Shown here piece by piece: positions 26,172-36,078 of a stretch of 64,000 nt of DNA (the first letter of the stretch is position 1; each line of letters begins with the position of its first letter). The position numbers and the translations under genes were made by a program. Below the pieces are notes generated by a model. That model made no database searches, had not been told where the DNA came from, and saw nothing but the letters and a program-made list of their open reading frames with translations. The DNA comes from Phycisphaerae bacterium (GTDB lineage Bacteria > Planctomycetota > Phycisphaerae > Phycisphaerales > SM1A02): assembly GCA_016795065.1 (NCBI GenBank), contig JAEUIU010000053.1, positions 29,934 to 93,933 of the forward strand, read 5' to 3'.

Positions 26172-28964
26172 TCATGGAAGGGTCGGAAGGAGGAAGTAGG
26201 CCGAGCCGGAGTTGAGGCCGGTGTCGTCGTCGAAGGGGGCAGTGAAGAGGGCCCGGATGGTCGCCCCATCGTTGAAGATGGAACAGGATGTGCCGAACTG
26301 GTCGCCGCCCTGGGTATCGGTCGGCATGTTTGGATTGACCGCACTCCAGGTCAGCGAACCCGCAGGCTTGCGTCGAATGAAGCCCAGGCCCGAATCAATC
26401 AGCGTCCCGACCGCGACTTCCTGATCAAATCGGGGCGCGCCGGCAGCCAGCCAGACCGCACCGTCGACGGCAATGCTGATCGATACGGACGCACCGAAAC
26501 GGTCGGAGGGAGAGGCATCGCTCAACGTGAACGTCTGGCGGTGTTGCCACTGGTTGAGGTTGGTTCGCTCGTAGACGTACACCGCGCCACGGCCCCCATC
26601 GCGGCCAGGTGCGCCGATCGCCAGCCAATTGTCGGCAATTGCCACCGCCTCGCCGAATCGGTCGCCGGGCTCACTGAGACCGGCGCTCAACTCGATCGTG
26701 GCCCCGGTGCTCGGGAAGGTGCTATTGGCCGAAATGGTCCGCTCGTAGGCGCGGACCCGGCCGGTGTCGTCGTCAAAGCCAGGAGCGCCAGCTACCAGGA
26801 TCGCCCGCTGGAGAAGCGTGACAGGATTCTGCGTAATGAGCGTGACGAAGTTGTCGCTGGCCAGTGACCAACCGAAGTCAGCCCCAACCGAGGACTGCGG
26901 GAGGACGATCTTCTTGGAGAGGGTCGTCGTGTTGGCGTCGAGGTAACGGTAGATGTACACCGCTCCCTTTCCGCTGTTGCCTTGCGGCGCTCCGACGAAG
27001 AGCGTGTGGTTGCTGTCCGCGGGAATGCGGGTCATGTTGACGGAGAAGCCGAACCAATCATGGGGCTTCCCATCGGCTGCGGCCAAGGCCTTTCGCTCAA
27101 GCCAGGCGCCGTCGTTGTCGGACGAGAAGACGTAGGCCATGCCCGCCTCGAGGTCCCCATCGACATCGGCGCGGTACGCGCCGACGACGGCGAACTCCCG
27201 CTTGGGAGCCAAGGCGGGCGGGATGTAGGACCAGGTGTCGACCGCTCGACCGAAGTTGGCGCCAGGATCGGGATCGGCAGCGGTGAGCTTGGCCTGTTGG
27301 GTTCCCGCGGAGTTGAAGACATACGCCGCTCCGGCGTTAGCGCCTGCCTCGTCATCGCCGTAGGCGCCCAACACCGCGTTGAGCGGCAGGGTCTGACCGC
27401 TGGGGACAAGGCCACGACCCATCGCGGCCGAGAAGCCAGCCGCGTCGAGGACGCGGCTGTCGCCCGCATCGTTGGGGTAGAACTTGCTCGGAAGGTCACC
27501 GCACTCGTCGGGCACGCCGTCCTTGTCCTCATCCTCACTGAAGCCGAGAGCGATGTCGCACTCGTCCGGAGCCCCGTTCTCGTTGCAATCCTCGCTCGTT
27601 CCGTCGATGACGTCGACGATGTCCGGGATTCCGTTGCTATTGCAGTCGACGGTCGGTTCGTCCGAGCAGCGGAAGTTCGAGACCGCCAACGCCGTCAGGT
27701 CAATCGTCCTCGAATTGTCGGCCGCGGCGCTGGTGGAGCCAGCCACGCCCGTGGCATGACCGTCGTAGAAGACGCTCGGATTCGAGAAGTACGGAATGCG
27801 CGTGCCGGGGTCATAGGCCATCACCGTGCGCCAGAGCGTGGACGAGCCGCCGGTAAAGCGGTAGCCATTCGAGTACGGGAAATAGCCGCCATCGTCGCAT
27901 CCGCCGCCGTCGCCAACAGCGTGGCAGCAGCCAAAGTTGTGGCCGAGTTCATGGGCGGGCACATAGCTGCCCAGGCACGTATCGGCGACGACGCTAAAGC
28001 CGTAGCTCTCATCATCGTCGAAGAGGTAAGCGACGCCGCATGCGCCGGCGGTGTCGGCGACAAGCTGGACGAGATCGGCCGCGTAGAGATCCCGCAAGGT
28101 GTGAATGAAGTCACCGACGCCGTCATCGGCGACTCGCAGGGCGTCGAGGTCCGTGCCGATGTCCCCGGATTCGGGAAAGTCGAAGCCGAAAATCTCGACG
28201 AGGCGAACGCGATTGTCGTTCTCGCTGTTCTTGAGCGCCGTGTTGGTATCGACCATCGCCGCTTCGATGAGGATCTTCGTCGCAGTCGAGCCGCCGTTTT
28301 CGGCGATGGCGGCGGGCGTCACGATGACCAGGACATCTTGCATCGACGCCGCATCGGCGCAGCCTCCGGCGATGCCGCCTTCGCCTTCCTGTTGACCTGC
28401 CTTCGCGACTGCGGAGAAGACCTGGCAGCCATCCTGTTCGGCTGGACCGAAGGGGCGGAAGGTCAACGACTGTCTCGCATCTTCGAGCGGACGGACGATC
28501 GCCTCGAATCCGTCGCGGGCTCGGATGAAGCCGCCGACCTGGCCGTCACTGACGACGATGCGGGCCTCCGAGCCGAGTGCCGTTCCGATCGTCGGGTCCC
28601 CGACGAAGGAGTAGACATGCGAGCCGAGGTACGTCTTGGTGCGTTCGACCAGCTTCATCCTCACGGGGCCGAAGGCCGAGGGGAGTTCGATGACCGACCC
28701 TTCGACCATCATGCTCAGGGTCGCGGCGTTGAGTCGCGATTCGCCAAAGGGCACGGCCTCGACATCGGTCGGAATCGGGGCGAGCGCCTCAGCCCGTTCG
28801 ACTCGTGAACGCGATCCCGCGGTATCAGGCTTGTGCTGGTCGGGTCGAGGGGGAGCGGAGACACCCGCATGAGCCGCCGCGACGGCGAGCGCCAGCGACG
28901 AGATCCCGCCAATGAGGCGCGTGGACAGGGCAATGGATCCGAATCGGGGCAGCGACACGCGCAT
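26172..28964 (-). CDS. Secreted metzincin metalloprotease with FG-GAP-like repeats
   Basis: About 930 residues from the ATG at 28964, which has GGAGG six bases upstream; the frame above it is not protein-like. A signal peptide (LIGGISSLALAVAAAHAG) leads into a propeptide-like region. The protease domain has the zinc motif HELGHNFGCCH (His338, Glu339, His342, His348) and a Met-turn TVMAYDP (Met382), marking a metzincin of the reprolysin-like M12 group. Next is a calcium-binding segment like thrombospondin type 3 repeats (DCNSNGIPDIVD, DCNENGAPDECD, DEDKDGVPDEC). The last 400 residues hold FG-GAP-like repeats (LNAVLGAYGDDEAGANAGAA, LAIGAPGRDGGRGAVYVYER) suggestive of a beta-propeller for binding. 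Likely an extracellular protease. Confidence 0.9.
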   Translation of the reverse strand: MRVSLPRFGSIALSTRLIGGISSLALAVAAAHAGVSAPPRPDQHKPDTAGSRSRVERAEALAPIPTDVEAVPFGESRLNAATLSMMVEGSVIELPSAFGPVRMKLVERTKTYLGSHVYSFVGDPTIGTALGSEARIVVSDGQVGGFIRARDGFEAIVRPLEDARQSLTFRPFGPAEQDGCQVFSAVAKAGQQEGEGGIAGGCADAASMQDVLVIVTPAAIAENGGSTATKILIEAAMVDTNTALKNSENDNRVRLVEIFGFDFPESGDIGTDLDALRVADDGVGDFIHTLRDLYAADLVQLVADTAGACGVAYLFDDDESYGFSVVADTCLGSYVPAHELGHNFGCCHAVGDGGGCDDGGYFPYSNGYRFTGGSSTLWRTVMAYDPGTRIPYFSNPSVFYDGHATGVAGSTSAAADNSRTIDLTALAVSNFRCSDEPTVDCNSNGIPDIVDVIDGTSEDCNENGAPDECDIALGFSEDEDKDGVPDECGDLPSKFYPNDAGDSRVLDAAGFSAAMGRGLVPSGQTLPLNAVLGAYGDDEAGANAGAAYVFNSAGTQQAKLTAADPDPGANFGRAVDTWSYIPPALAPKREFAVVGAYRADVDGDLEAGMAYVFSSDNDGAWLERKALAAADGKPHDWFGFSVNMTRIPADSNHTLFVGAPQGNSGKGAVYIYRYLDANTTTLSKKIVLPQSSVGADFGWSLASDNFVTLITQNPVTLLQRAILVAGAPGFDDDTGRVRAYERTISANSTFPSTGATIELSAGLSEPGDRFGEAVAIADNWLAIGAPGRDGGRGAVYVYERTNLNQWQHRQTFTLSDASPSDRFGASVSISIAVDGAVWLAAGAPRFDQEVAVGTLIDSGLGFIRRKPAGSLTWSAVNPNMPTDTQGGDQFGTSCSIFNDGATIRALFTAPFDDDTGLNSGSAYFLLPTLP

Positions 28965-29255
28965 GCAATCCTCCGCGAGGGCAATGGACGACACCTCGCT
29001 CGCGATCGAGGGCACCACCCGATGGCCATGGGCCATGTGACCGCCGGTTCGCGAGGGAACCGATAACGGATCGTGAGGGATGCGACCTGGAAGCGAGCGG
29101 GCCGGTACGGTCCGTTGGCGACGGGCCGTAAGTTCCGACCAGATCAAAGAATACTTGTGGCTTCCACACCCTGCCAAGCGGTGGGGCGTCGTTTGAGGTT
29201 CTTTTTCGCCAGCCGCCGCTCCAGGGACGGCCTGAACAGGCCTCGGACCTAGAGG

Positions 29256-30062
29256 TCAGGTCTTTGCCGGTTCGCCAACATCGCCAAAGCGCCGCTGCCG
29301 GGAGGCGTAGTCGCGGAGGGCCTCATGGAGTTCCGAGGGCCCAAAGTCGGGCCAGAGCGTGTTCGCCACGAAGAGTTCAGCGTAACTGATCTGCCAGAGG
29401 AGGTAGTTGGAGATCCGACGCTCGCCGGCGGTGCGAATCAGAAGGTCTGGGTCGGGGAGCCCGTGGGTATAGAGATGCTCTTCGATGGTCGCCTCGGTGA
29501 TCGCGTCGGGGGCAAGCTCGCCCCGAGCGACGCGCTGTGCGATCGCACGCGTGGCATCCACCAGTTCTGTTCGCGATCCGTAATTCAACGCCAAGCAGAG
29601 GGTCAAGGCGGTGCAATGGGCAGTGGCCCGTTCAGCCTCGTCCAAGGCATCCAGGACCGGTGTGGGCATGCCATCCCGGCGCCCGATCCGCCGAAAGCGG
29701 ATGTTGTTGCGGATCATCGTCTCGCACTGCGAGCGGATGAACTCCCGGCAGAGTTCCATGAGGGCTGCAACCTCGTCGGCCGGCCGCTTCCAGTTCTCGC
29801 TGGAGAAGGAGTAGAGGGTGAGGGCCTCGATCCCGAGGGTCTTGCACTCTTCGACGATGGTCAAAACGGTTTTCGCGCCAGCGCGATGGCCCAACGCTCG
29901 GGGCAGGCCGCGTGACTGGGCCCATCGCCCGTTGCCGTCCATGATGATGGCAACATGCCGCGGGAGGCGGGCCCGAAGAAGACCAGCCGGTAGCTCGGCT
30001 GGCGAATCGGCCGGCGGGGAAGCGGCGGGTGGGTCAGCAGGATTGGGCCGAACGAGCGTCAC
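29256..30062 (-). CDS. uppS: Undecaprenyl diphosphate synthase (cis-prenyltransferase)
   Basis: A 268-residue UppS. It condenses isopentenyl diphosphate onto farnesyl diphosphate to make the C55 lipid carrier for cell-wall and other polymers. The signature HVAIIMDGNGRWA includes the catalytic Asp42; also present are LGHRAG, TLYSFSSENWKRP, the long ALNYGSRTE strand and the C-terminal TAGERRISNYLLWQ with YAELFV. The first 30 residues are a Pro/Ala-rich extension (NPADPPAASPPADSPAELPA) not needed for the fold. The gene lies 39 bases downstream of purA on the same strand. Note the downstream UbiA/GT-C pair near 38 kb, which may use polyprenyl phosphate. Confidence 0.96.
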   Translation of the reverse strand: MTLVRPNPADPPAASPPADSPAELPAGLLRARLPRHVAIIMDGNGRWAQSRGLPRALGHRAGAKTVLTIVEECKTLGIEALTLYSFSSENWKRPADEVAALMELCREFIRSQCETMIRNNIRFRRIGRRDGMPTPVLDALDEAERATAHCTALTLCLALNYGSRTELVDATRAIAQRVARGELAPDAITEATIEEHLYTHGLPDPDLLIRTAGERRISNYLLWQISYAELFVANTLWPDFGPSELHEALRDYASRQRRFGDVGEPAKT

Positions 30063-30101
30063 GGAAGAACGGATAAGGGAACCAGGCGGCGGCGAGGAAC
30101 G

Positions 30102-31463
30102 TCAGACGCCGACCAACGTGCGGCCACCGAGCGTCTGGTTTCGCTCGGGCCCGACACTGATGATCTCGATCGGGACGCCCACGAACTCCTCGATACGCTC
30201 AAGGTAGCGGCGGGCGTTCGGCGGAAGTGAAGATCGCTCGTCACAATCACGAAGTTCTTCGGACCAGCCCGGCAGAGTTTCGTAGATCGGTTCGACCAGG
30301 CCAAGCCGATCGGCGTCGGGGCGGAAGCGCTGGGTGACGGAACCGTCGGGAAGGCGATAGCCGACGCAGAGCTTGAGTTCGTCGAACCCGGTCAGGACGT
30401 CAAAAAGCGTGCAGGCGATGGCGGTCGCCCCGGCGATCATCGACGAATAGCGGACCGCGACCAGATCGAGCCATCCGCAGCGACGCGGCCGCCCGGTGGT
30501 GGTTCCGTATTCGCGTCCCCGCTCCCGGATCCGTTCGCCGATGGGGTTGATCTGCTCGGTCGGGAAGGGCCCAGCGCCGACGCGCGTTGAATAGGCCTTC
30601 ATGATGCCATACACCACGTCGATACGGCTTCCCGGGACACCCGTGCCGGCCGGAATGCCCAGCGTGGAGCAATTGGAACTGGTCACGTAGGGGTAGGTGC
30701 CGTGATCGATGTCCAAGAGGCAAGCGTTGGCGCCTTCGAAGAGGAGCGACTTGCCCTGGTCGAGGCGGTCATGCAGGAGGTACACCGTGTCGGTGACGTG
30801 CGGGCGAATGCGCTCGCCGACGGCGGCGTAGCGCTCGGAGAGTTCGTCGGCCCGCAGCGGACGCGTACGAACGCCAAGGGCTTCGAGCTCGGCGGTGCGG
30901 ATGCCGCAGATGAGGTCGAGCTTGCGACGAAGGATGGTTGGCTCGAGCAGGTCACCGATGCGGATGGCCGTTGAGCGCGAGATCTTGTCGGCGTAGGCTG
31001 GGCCGATGCCGCGACGGGTGGTTCCGATCGAGAGACCGCCATTGTCCTTCCCGGCCTTCGACGAGAGGAAGTCCTCCAAAGCCGCGTCCTGCTCCTTGTG
31101 ATAGGGCATGACGACGTGGGCCCGGTCGCTGACCTTCAGGTTCTCGCCAACGAGGACGCCACGCGCCTGGAGCTTCTCGATCTCCTCGAGGAGCTTCTCC
31201 GGATCGATGACGGTGCCATTGCCGACCACGTTCAGCTTCTCGGGATAGAGGATTCCCGAGGGGATCAGGTGCAGGGCATACTTCTGGTCACCGACGACGA
31301 CGGTGTGTCCGGCGTTGGCGCCGCCGTTGTAGCGCACGATCGTGTCGTAACGGGCGGTCAGCAGATCAACGATCTTGCCTTTCCCCTCATCGCCCCACTG
31401 GAGGCCGACGACGGCGGCATTGGGAACGGCGGCGGCGATGGAATTCCGAGGGGAGCTGGCCAT
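30102..31463 (-). CDS. purA: Adenylosuccinate synthetase
   Basis: A 453-residue PurA, which joins IMP and aspartate with GTP to make adenylosuccinate on the way to AMP. All hallmarks are present: WGDEGKGK with the catalytic Asp and the P-loop, NGGANAGHTVV with the catalytic His, GTTRRGIGPAYADK, GPFPTE, the IMP/GTP site TTGRPRRCGWLDLV, and VSVG-like C-terminal IISVGPERNQT. Length is a little above the usual 420-430 because of a longer C-terminal end. It is the first gene of a minus-strand pair with uppS; guaB, the other IMP branch, is in the window at 53.3 kb but not linked. Confidence 0.97.
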   Translation of the reverse strand: MASSPRNSIAAAVPNAAVVGLQWGDEGKGKIVDLLTARYDTIVRYNGGANAGHTVVVGDQKYALHLIPSGILYPEKLNVVGNGTVIDPEKLLEEIEKLQARGVLVGENLKVSDRAHVVMPYHKEQDAALEDFLSSKAGKDNGGLSIGTTRRGIGPAYADKISRSTAIRIGDLLEPTILRRKLDLICGIRTAELEALGVRTRPLRADELSERYAAVGERIRPHVTDTVYLLHDRLDQGKSLLFEGANACLLDIDHGTYPYVTSSNCSTLGIPAGTGVPGSRIDVVYGIMKAYSTRVGAGPFPTEQINPIGERIRERGREYGTTTGRPRRCGWLDLVAVRYSSMIAGATAIACTLFDVLTGFDELKLCVGYRLPDGSVTQRFRPDADRLGLVEPIYETLPGWSEELRDCDERSSLPPNARRYLERIEEFVGVPIEIISVGPERNQTLGGRTLVGV

Positions 31464-31676
31464 GGCGGTTACAGGGTGTGTCCCAAAGGGAGAGCAGGTC
31501 GGTAACGGGTGGAAAGCGGGTCGTCGATACGAGGAATGGCGAAACCCACGTTGCGCGATCGCGGGGGCCGCGTTCGCGCCCGGAGGCGATTGTACGGGGA
31601 CGGGAAAAACTCACACGGCCTTGCATGTATCTGGTTCAAGCCCAAGGCGATCTGGGCCGATACTGCGTTCGATCCC

Positions 31677-31934
31677 GTGAGTACCTCAGGCTCATCCGCG
31701 AACAACGCCCCGCACGGCTCCGGCCGCGATGATGTGGTCCGCATCAAGTGTCCCAAGCTGGATTGCCAGCGGATCTTGGCGGTTCCGATCAACGCCCGGG
31801 GCAAGCTCGTCCGCTGCCGGAACTGCGGCACGAACATCAAGATCCCCGCTGCGCCCCGTCAGGCTCCGGCGCCACCCCGCGCCGACAAGAACGACCGAGG
31901 CGACAAGAAGGACAACGAACGCAGCGCGGCGTGA
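31677..31934 (+). CDS. Small zinc-ribbon protein
   Basis: About 85 residues from a GTG at 31677. The longer open frame from 31509 is Arg-rich and not protein-like. A zinc ribbon is clear: C-x-x-x-x-C in KCPKLDCQRIL and C-x-x-C in VRCRNCGTNIKIP, a short motif common in small planctomycete proteins. The tail is basic and low in complexity (RADKNDRGDKKDNER). It sits 22 bases before the HemW start on the same strand, so it is probably cotranscribed. Function is unknown; nucleic-acid or protein binding through the ribbon is inference. Confidence 0.65.
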   Translation: MSTSGSSANNAPHGSGRDDVVRIKCPKLDCQRILAVPINARGKLVRCRNCGTNIKIPAAPRQAPAPPRADKNDRGDKKDNERSAA

Positions 31935-31956
31935 GGCCCTTCGGTACGCTTTGTGT

Positions 31957-33312
31957 GTGACCGACGACGCTACGTCCAGCGACGCGAACTCCCAACGACC
32001 TCCCCAAGCCCGATCCGCCGCCGGTCCGTCCGAGCGGGTGATCGGGCTTGCCATGCTTGGGGGCCAAATGGGGGGCCAACTGGGGGGCCCGCTTGAACGC
32101 GGGCAGACCGCCGCAGAGGCCCTGCGGCGCGTGGCACCGGGGAGTGCCCGAGTGCGGGGCGTCTATGTGCACGTCCCGTTCTGCTTTCACAAGTGCCACT
32201 ACTGCGACTTCTATTCGTTTGTCGACCGCGAGGATCGCCAACCGGCCTATGTCCATCGACTGTTGCGCGAAGCCGACGCCGGACGTGCCGCGGGCGTCCT
32301 CGATGGGCCCATCGAGACGGTGTTCGTCGGCGGCGGAACGCCGACCTTCCTTCGGCCGGAGTTGCTTCGAGCTCTGCTGACGGGTCTGGCCGAGCGGCTT
32401 CCGCTGCAACCGGTGACCCGAGGGCCCGACGGTCGCCCGGTGGCAGGGCTCGAGTGGACGGTCGAAGCGAATCCGGAGACGGTCACCGATGAGGTCGCCG
32501 AGATCCTGGTGTCGTCAGGGGTAAACCGCGTGAGCGTCGGGGTACAGAGTTTTCACCCGGCCCATCTCAAGACCCTCGAGCGGTGGCATGACCCGGCCAG
32601 CGTCGGTCGGGCGGTCGAGCGGCTCCGCAGGGCGGGCATCCGACGCCTGAATCTTGATCTCATTTTCGGCATACCCGGGTCGACGTTGGCGGAGTGGTCC
32701 TCGGACCTGGACCGGGCCTTGGAACTCGGACCTGATCACCTCTCCTGCTATGGCCTGACCTACGAGCCGAATACCGCGATGACCAAGCGGCTCGAACTCA
32801 AGCAGTTCGAAGCGTGCGATGAGGACCTCGAGGCGGCGATGTACGAGTGCACGCTCGACCGGTTGGAGGCCGCTGGCTTCGAGCAGTACGAGATCTCCAA
32901 CTTCGCCAAGCCCGGCGAGGCCTGTCGCCACAATCTTCTGTATTGGCACAACGCCGATTGGTGGTCGCTCGGGCCGAGTGGCAGCGCCCATGTGCAGGGC
33001 GTGCGATGGAAGAACGTCCCGCGGCTGAGCGCGTGGTTGGCGTCGGAGTCGGCGACCTCGCCCATCCAGGACCTGGAGAAGGTCGACGAGGAAACCCGCG
33101 CAGGTGAGATCCTGATGCTCGGGCTGCGCCTCCGCGAGGGCTTGCCACAGTCCACGGTCGACCGTTGTTGCCAAGGGCCGCGGGGCGCGGAGCGCCAAGC
33201 GGCTTTGGCTGCGGCGCTTGAGCGCGGCCTGATGGAGCGCGTCGCCGACCGACTCCGCTTCACCCGGGCGGGGCTGCTGCTTGCCGATGAGGTCCTTGCC
33301 GAGGTCGTGTGA
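31957..33312 (+). CDS. hemW: HemW-like radical SAM protein (heme chaperone)
   Basis: About 451 residues from the GTG at 31957; an ATG at 32053 is a second possibility, because the first 55 residues are not conserved sequence. The radical SAM cluster motif is C76-F-H-K-C80-H-Y-C83 within VHVPFCFHKCHYCDFYSF, followed by VFVGGGTPTFL, VEANPETV, VNRVSVGVQSF and LDLIFGIPG. The C-terminal half has the family's YEISNFAKPG and HNLLYW. HemW was once annotated as oxygen-independent coproporphyrinogen oxidase but is known as a heme chaperone; the HNLLYW region and the CxxxCxxC motif without an extra cysteine favour HemW. Confidence 0.92.
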   Translation: MTDDATSSDANSQRPPQARSAAGPSERVIGLAMLGGQMGGQLGGPLERGQTAAEALRRVAPGSARVRGVYVHVPFCFHKCHYCDFYSFVDREDRQPAYVHRLLREADAGRAAGVLDGPIETVFVGGGTPTFLRPELLRALLTGLAERLPLQPVTRGPDGRPVAGLEWTVEANPETVTDEVAEILVSSGVNRVSVGVQSFHPAHLKTLERWHDPASVGRAVERLRRAGIRRLNLDLIFGIPGSTLAEWSSDLDRALELGPDHLSCYGLTYEPNTAMTKRLELKQFEACDEDLEAAMYECTLDRLEAAGFEQYEISNFAKPGEACRHNLLYWHNADWWSLGPSGSAHVQGVRWKNVPRLSAWLASESATSPIQDLEKVDEETRAGEILMLGLRLREGLPQSTVDRCCQGPRGAERQAALAAALERGLMERVADRLRFTRAGLLLADEVLAEVV

Positions 33313-33369
33313 CGCGAGGGATCGACGGGCGAGCGGAAGACGCGAAGACTCTCGCCGTACACTCAATCG

Positions 33370-36018
33370 ATGCTCGCTCTCGCCGCTTCGTTCCTGGTGA
33401 CGGTCGTTCACGCCGCGTGCCTGCCTCAGACAACGACGGAACCGTGGCCCGACAAGCCGTCTGACAAGCCGCCCGTTAGGGTCTTCGTTCTCGCCGGCCA
33501 ATCGAACATGGAAGGGCAGGGGGTCGTCGATCTCGAACGCGATCACAACGACGGCCGCGGCACGCTCGTCTCGCTCTTCGAGAAGCCCGCGACGGCGCCG
33601 CTCGTTGCCCATCTGCGAAACGATGACGGTTCGTGGCGGGTGCGGGACGATGTCTTCGTTCGCTACACGCCCGAGGGCGATCCGGCTGCCGTCGGGCCGC
33701 TGACCTTTGGCTTCACGCCCTATCGCGATCAGCATCACTTTGGGCCCGAGCTTGAGATCGGTCACATCCTCGGCGACGCGATCGAGGAGCCGGTCCTTCT
33801 CGTCAAGACCGCATGGGGCGGAAAGAGCCTCTTCGTCGACTTTCGTCCGCCCTCGGCCGGCGGCACGGTCGGCCCCTACTACACGCGGATGATCAACGAC
33901 GTCCGCACCGCGATCGCCAAGGCCGGTGCCGAGATTCCGGCCCTCAAGGACCGGCAGCTCGAGGTCGCTGGCTTCATCTGGTACCACGGCTGGAACGATG
34001 GCTGCGATCCGCAGCATGCCGTGCCCGAGTACGAGGCGAATCTGGTTCACCTGATCCACGACGTGCGGCGCGAGCTCGGTGTCCCCGAACTGCCCGCGGT
34101 CGTCGGCGAAATCACCGGTGCATGGGTCGAAGCGACCGGCGAGTGGGCGGCGCTTCGCAAGGCCCAAGCCGCCGCCTCGCGTCGCGAGGAATGGAACGGC
34201 AGGGTGCTCTTCGCCCCGACAGCGGCGTTCGTGCGCGATCCGAACGACTCGCCCTGTCCGACCCACGGACATCACGAGTTCGGCAATGCCGAGACCTACT
34301 TCCTGGTCGGCAAGGCGCTCGGCGAAGCGATGCGATCGCTGGTCGTCCCGAACGCGCCGGCGTTTGTGCCGACGCTTCCCGTGCCCCCGAAGGTCACGAC
34401 GAAGGAAGGGGAGATGTCCGGCTACATGCTCGTTCCGACCGAGCAGGTGCCGAAGGAGTTCAACGCCGGCTTCTCGCTCTACGCTGCGGCGTGGCCGATC
34501 GTCGACCATTATCCCGGCTCGCGCTTCCAGACCGGACTCTTCGGCACGTGGATGTTCGCCCAATTTGACCGGCAGGTCGAAGGCGACGCGCCCAAGGACA
34601 TGTACTCCGACATCGAAGGCGGGCTCGGCTGGTGGCGTGACACGCGCTTCGCAACCAATACGCCGAAGTTCATTATGGGCGGCGTCGCTCCGAACTTCTG
34701 CTGGTGGGCGAATGGACCCGGCGCCGGATCGAATCGCGATTGGTCGAAGCCCGCAGGCAAGTATGGCATTGCTCAACTGAGCCCGTGGGTCGTCTGGCCG
34801 CCGGACGGATTGAATCTCGCCCAAGGGACGTGTGGCGAACTCTTCGGCTATGGATACCTGCCGCTGCCTCTGGTCGATGCGAAGCCGACGACGGCCGGCA
34901 AGCCAATCCCGAGCGGCGGTCAGTGTTGGACGCTCTTCCTCAACACCGCGAATTTCAAGGGGCCGGTCGCGTTCTTCACGCCGCATCACTGGACCGCGGC
35001 GTTGGTCGAGCATCCGGAGCTGGCGGGCAAGTTGTTAGACACGCGAGGGTCTGATCCGAACAAGGCGTTCCAGATGGAGACACAGTGGATTCCCGCGACG
35101 ATCGCCACCATCGAAGGCGGAGCGAGCGATGGCCAGACCTACGCCCGGGTCGCACCAACCTCGTACCCGCTCGACAAGGACGGCAAGACCGTCGTCCTCC
35201 ATCGCCTGATGAGCTACACGGGCGAAGCGCTCACCGAGCCGTTGCGTCGCTGGTTCGCGGGCGGGTCGGCGGTGTCAGGTGAGATCGACCCGACGAAGGC
35301 TCACGTCCAAGCCTTCGGCCAGGGCGGAGGCTCGACGTGGCGGATCTTCCGCGACGGCACCCCCGATCCCGAGCGACGCGACATCGCGTGGCAACGCTTC
35401 GGCAGACCGATCACGCACGACCCCTTCACCTTCGGCTACCAGTGGGACGAGCGATACGTTCGCACCGTCGACGAGGGATCGCATCGCGTCGCGCGGCTGC
35501 CGGAGTATTTCCGGTTGGAGAAGAGGAAGAACCGAGCGAACGAGGAGCAGGAACGCCAACGTGAACGCTGGATCGCCGTCGAAGGCGGCGACGTGCCCGA
35601 GGCGACCGGCCTTCACGACCATCGCTACGAGACGCCGAAGGAAGAGGGTGAAGGTCCCTACGTCACCCCCGAGGAGCCGAACAGTTCCTTCCGTCAGCCT
35701 GGACCGGTCGCAGGGCCGTTCGAGATCACCCTCGGTGACGGAAGCGTGTTGACCTATGCGTGGTATCGCTTCGCCGACCAACCGGCGATGCTGAACGCAG
35801 ACCTGACAGCAGCCGAGCGCGAGGAGGTGCAGCGACGCGTCGAGTTGCTCCATCGGGCGTGGACGAAGGACCGCACGTACCTTCCGCCGCCGACCACGGG
35901 GACGCTCGCGTCGATTGATCCGGCGCTGCTGGTGACGCCGCCGAAGGGCTTCGAAGTCGGCTATGTGCCGATCGCCATCAAGCAACGTCCGAAGGCTGGT
36001 CCGAGAGCCGAACACTGA
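33370..36018 (+). CDS. Secreted SASA-domain carbohydrate esterase-like protein, large
   Basis: An 882-residue exported protein with a signal peptide (MLALAASFLVTVVHAA). Residues about 36-320 match the sialate O-acetylesterase (SASA, SGNH-type) domain: VFVLAGQSNMEGQG with nucleophile Ser45, KTAWGGKSL, FIWYHGWNDG, and the C-terminal acid-base pair near GHHEFGNAETYFLVG. The following 560 residues have no family I recognise; they include NFCWWANGPG, SGGQCWTLFLNTANF and a late run RLEKRKNRANEEQERQRERW. The enzyme probably removes acetyl groups from sugars outside the cytoplasm; the extra region may be a second catalytic or binding part. Single gene, followed by the LamG-dockerin gene. Confidence 0.83.
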   Translation: MLALAASFLVTVVHAACLPQTTTEPWPDKPSDKPPVRVFVLAGQSNMEGQGVVDLERDHNDGRGTLVSLFEKPATAPLVAHLRNDDGSWRVRDDVFVRYTPEGDPAAVGPLTFGFTPYRDQHHFGPELEIGHILGDAIEEPVLLVKTAWGGKSLFVDFRPPSAGGTVGPYYTRMINDVRTAIAKAGAEIPALKDRQLEVAGFIWYHGWNDGCDPQHAVPEYEANLVHLIHDVRRELGVPELPAVVGEITGAWVEATGEWAALRKAQAAASRREEWNGRVLFAPTAAFVRDPNDSPCPTHGHHEFGNAETYFLVGKALGEAMRSLVVPNAPAFVPTLPVPPKVTTKEGEMSGYMLVPTEQVPKEFNAGFSLYAAAWPIVDHYPGSRFQTGLFGTWMFAQFDRQVEGDAPKDMYSDIEGGLGWWRDTRFATNTPKFIMGGVAPNFCWWANGPGAGSNRDWSKPAGKYGIAQLSPWVVWPPDGLNLAQGTCGELFGYGYLPLPLVDAKPTTAGKPIPSGGQCWTLFLNTANFKGPVAFFTPHHWTAALVEHPELAGKLLDTRGSDPNKAFQMETQWIPATIATIEGGASDGQTYARVAPTSYPLDKDGKTVVLHRLMSYTGEALTEPLRRWFAGGSAVSGEIDPTKAHVQAFGQGGGSTWRIFRDGTPDPERRDIAWQRFGRPITHDPFTFGYQWDERYVRTVDEGSHRVARLPEYFRLEKRKNRANEEQERQRERWIAVEGGDVPEATGLHDHRYETPKEEGEGPYVTPEEPNSSFRQPGPVAGPFEITLGDGSVLTYAWYRFADQPAMLNADLTAAEREEVQRRVELLHRAWTKDRTYLPPPTTGTLASIDPALLVTPPKGFEVGYVPIAIKQRPKAGPRAEH

Positions 36019-36078
36019 ACCGCTTCGGGGGCTGCTGCGAGTTGAATCAGAGATGGGTTTTAGATACGTTCGAACGCC

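Noticed and set aside
32515..35013. 832-residue minus-strand open frame opposite hemW and the SASA esterase
   Set aside because: It crosses two clearly recognised plus-strand genes and their gap, and its own translation is Arg-rich without any family resemblance.
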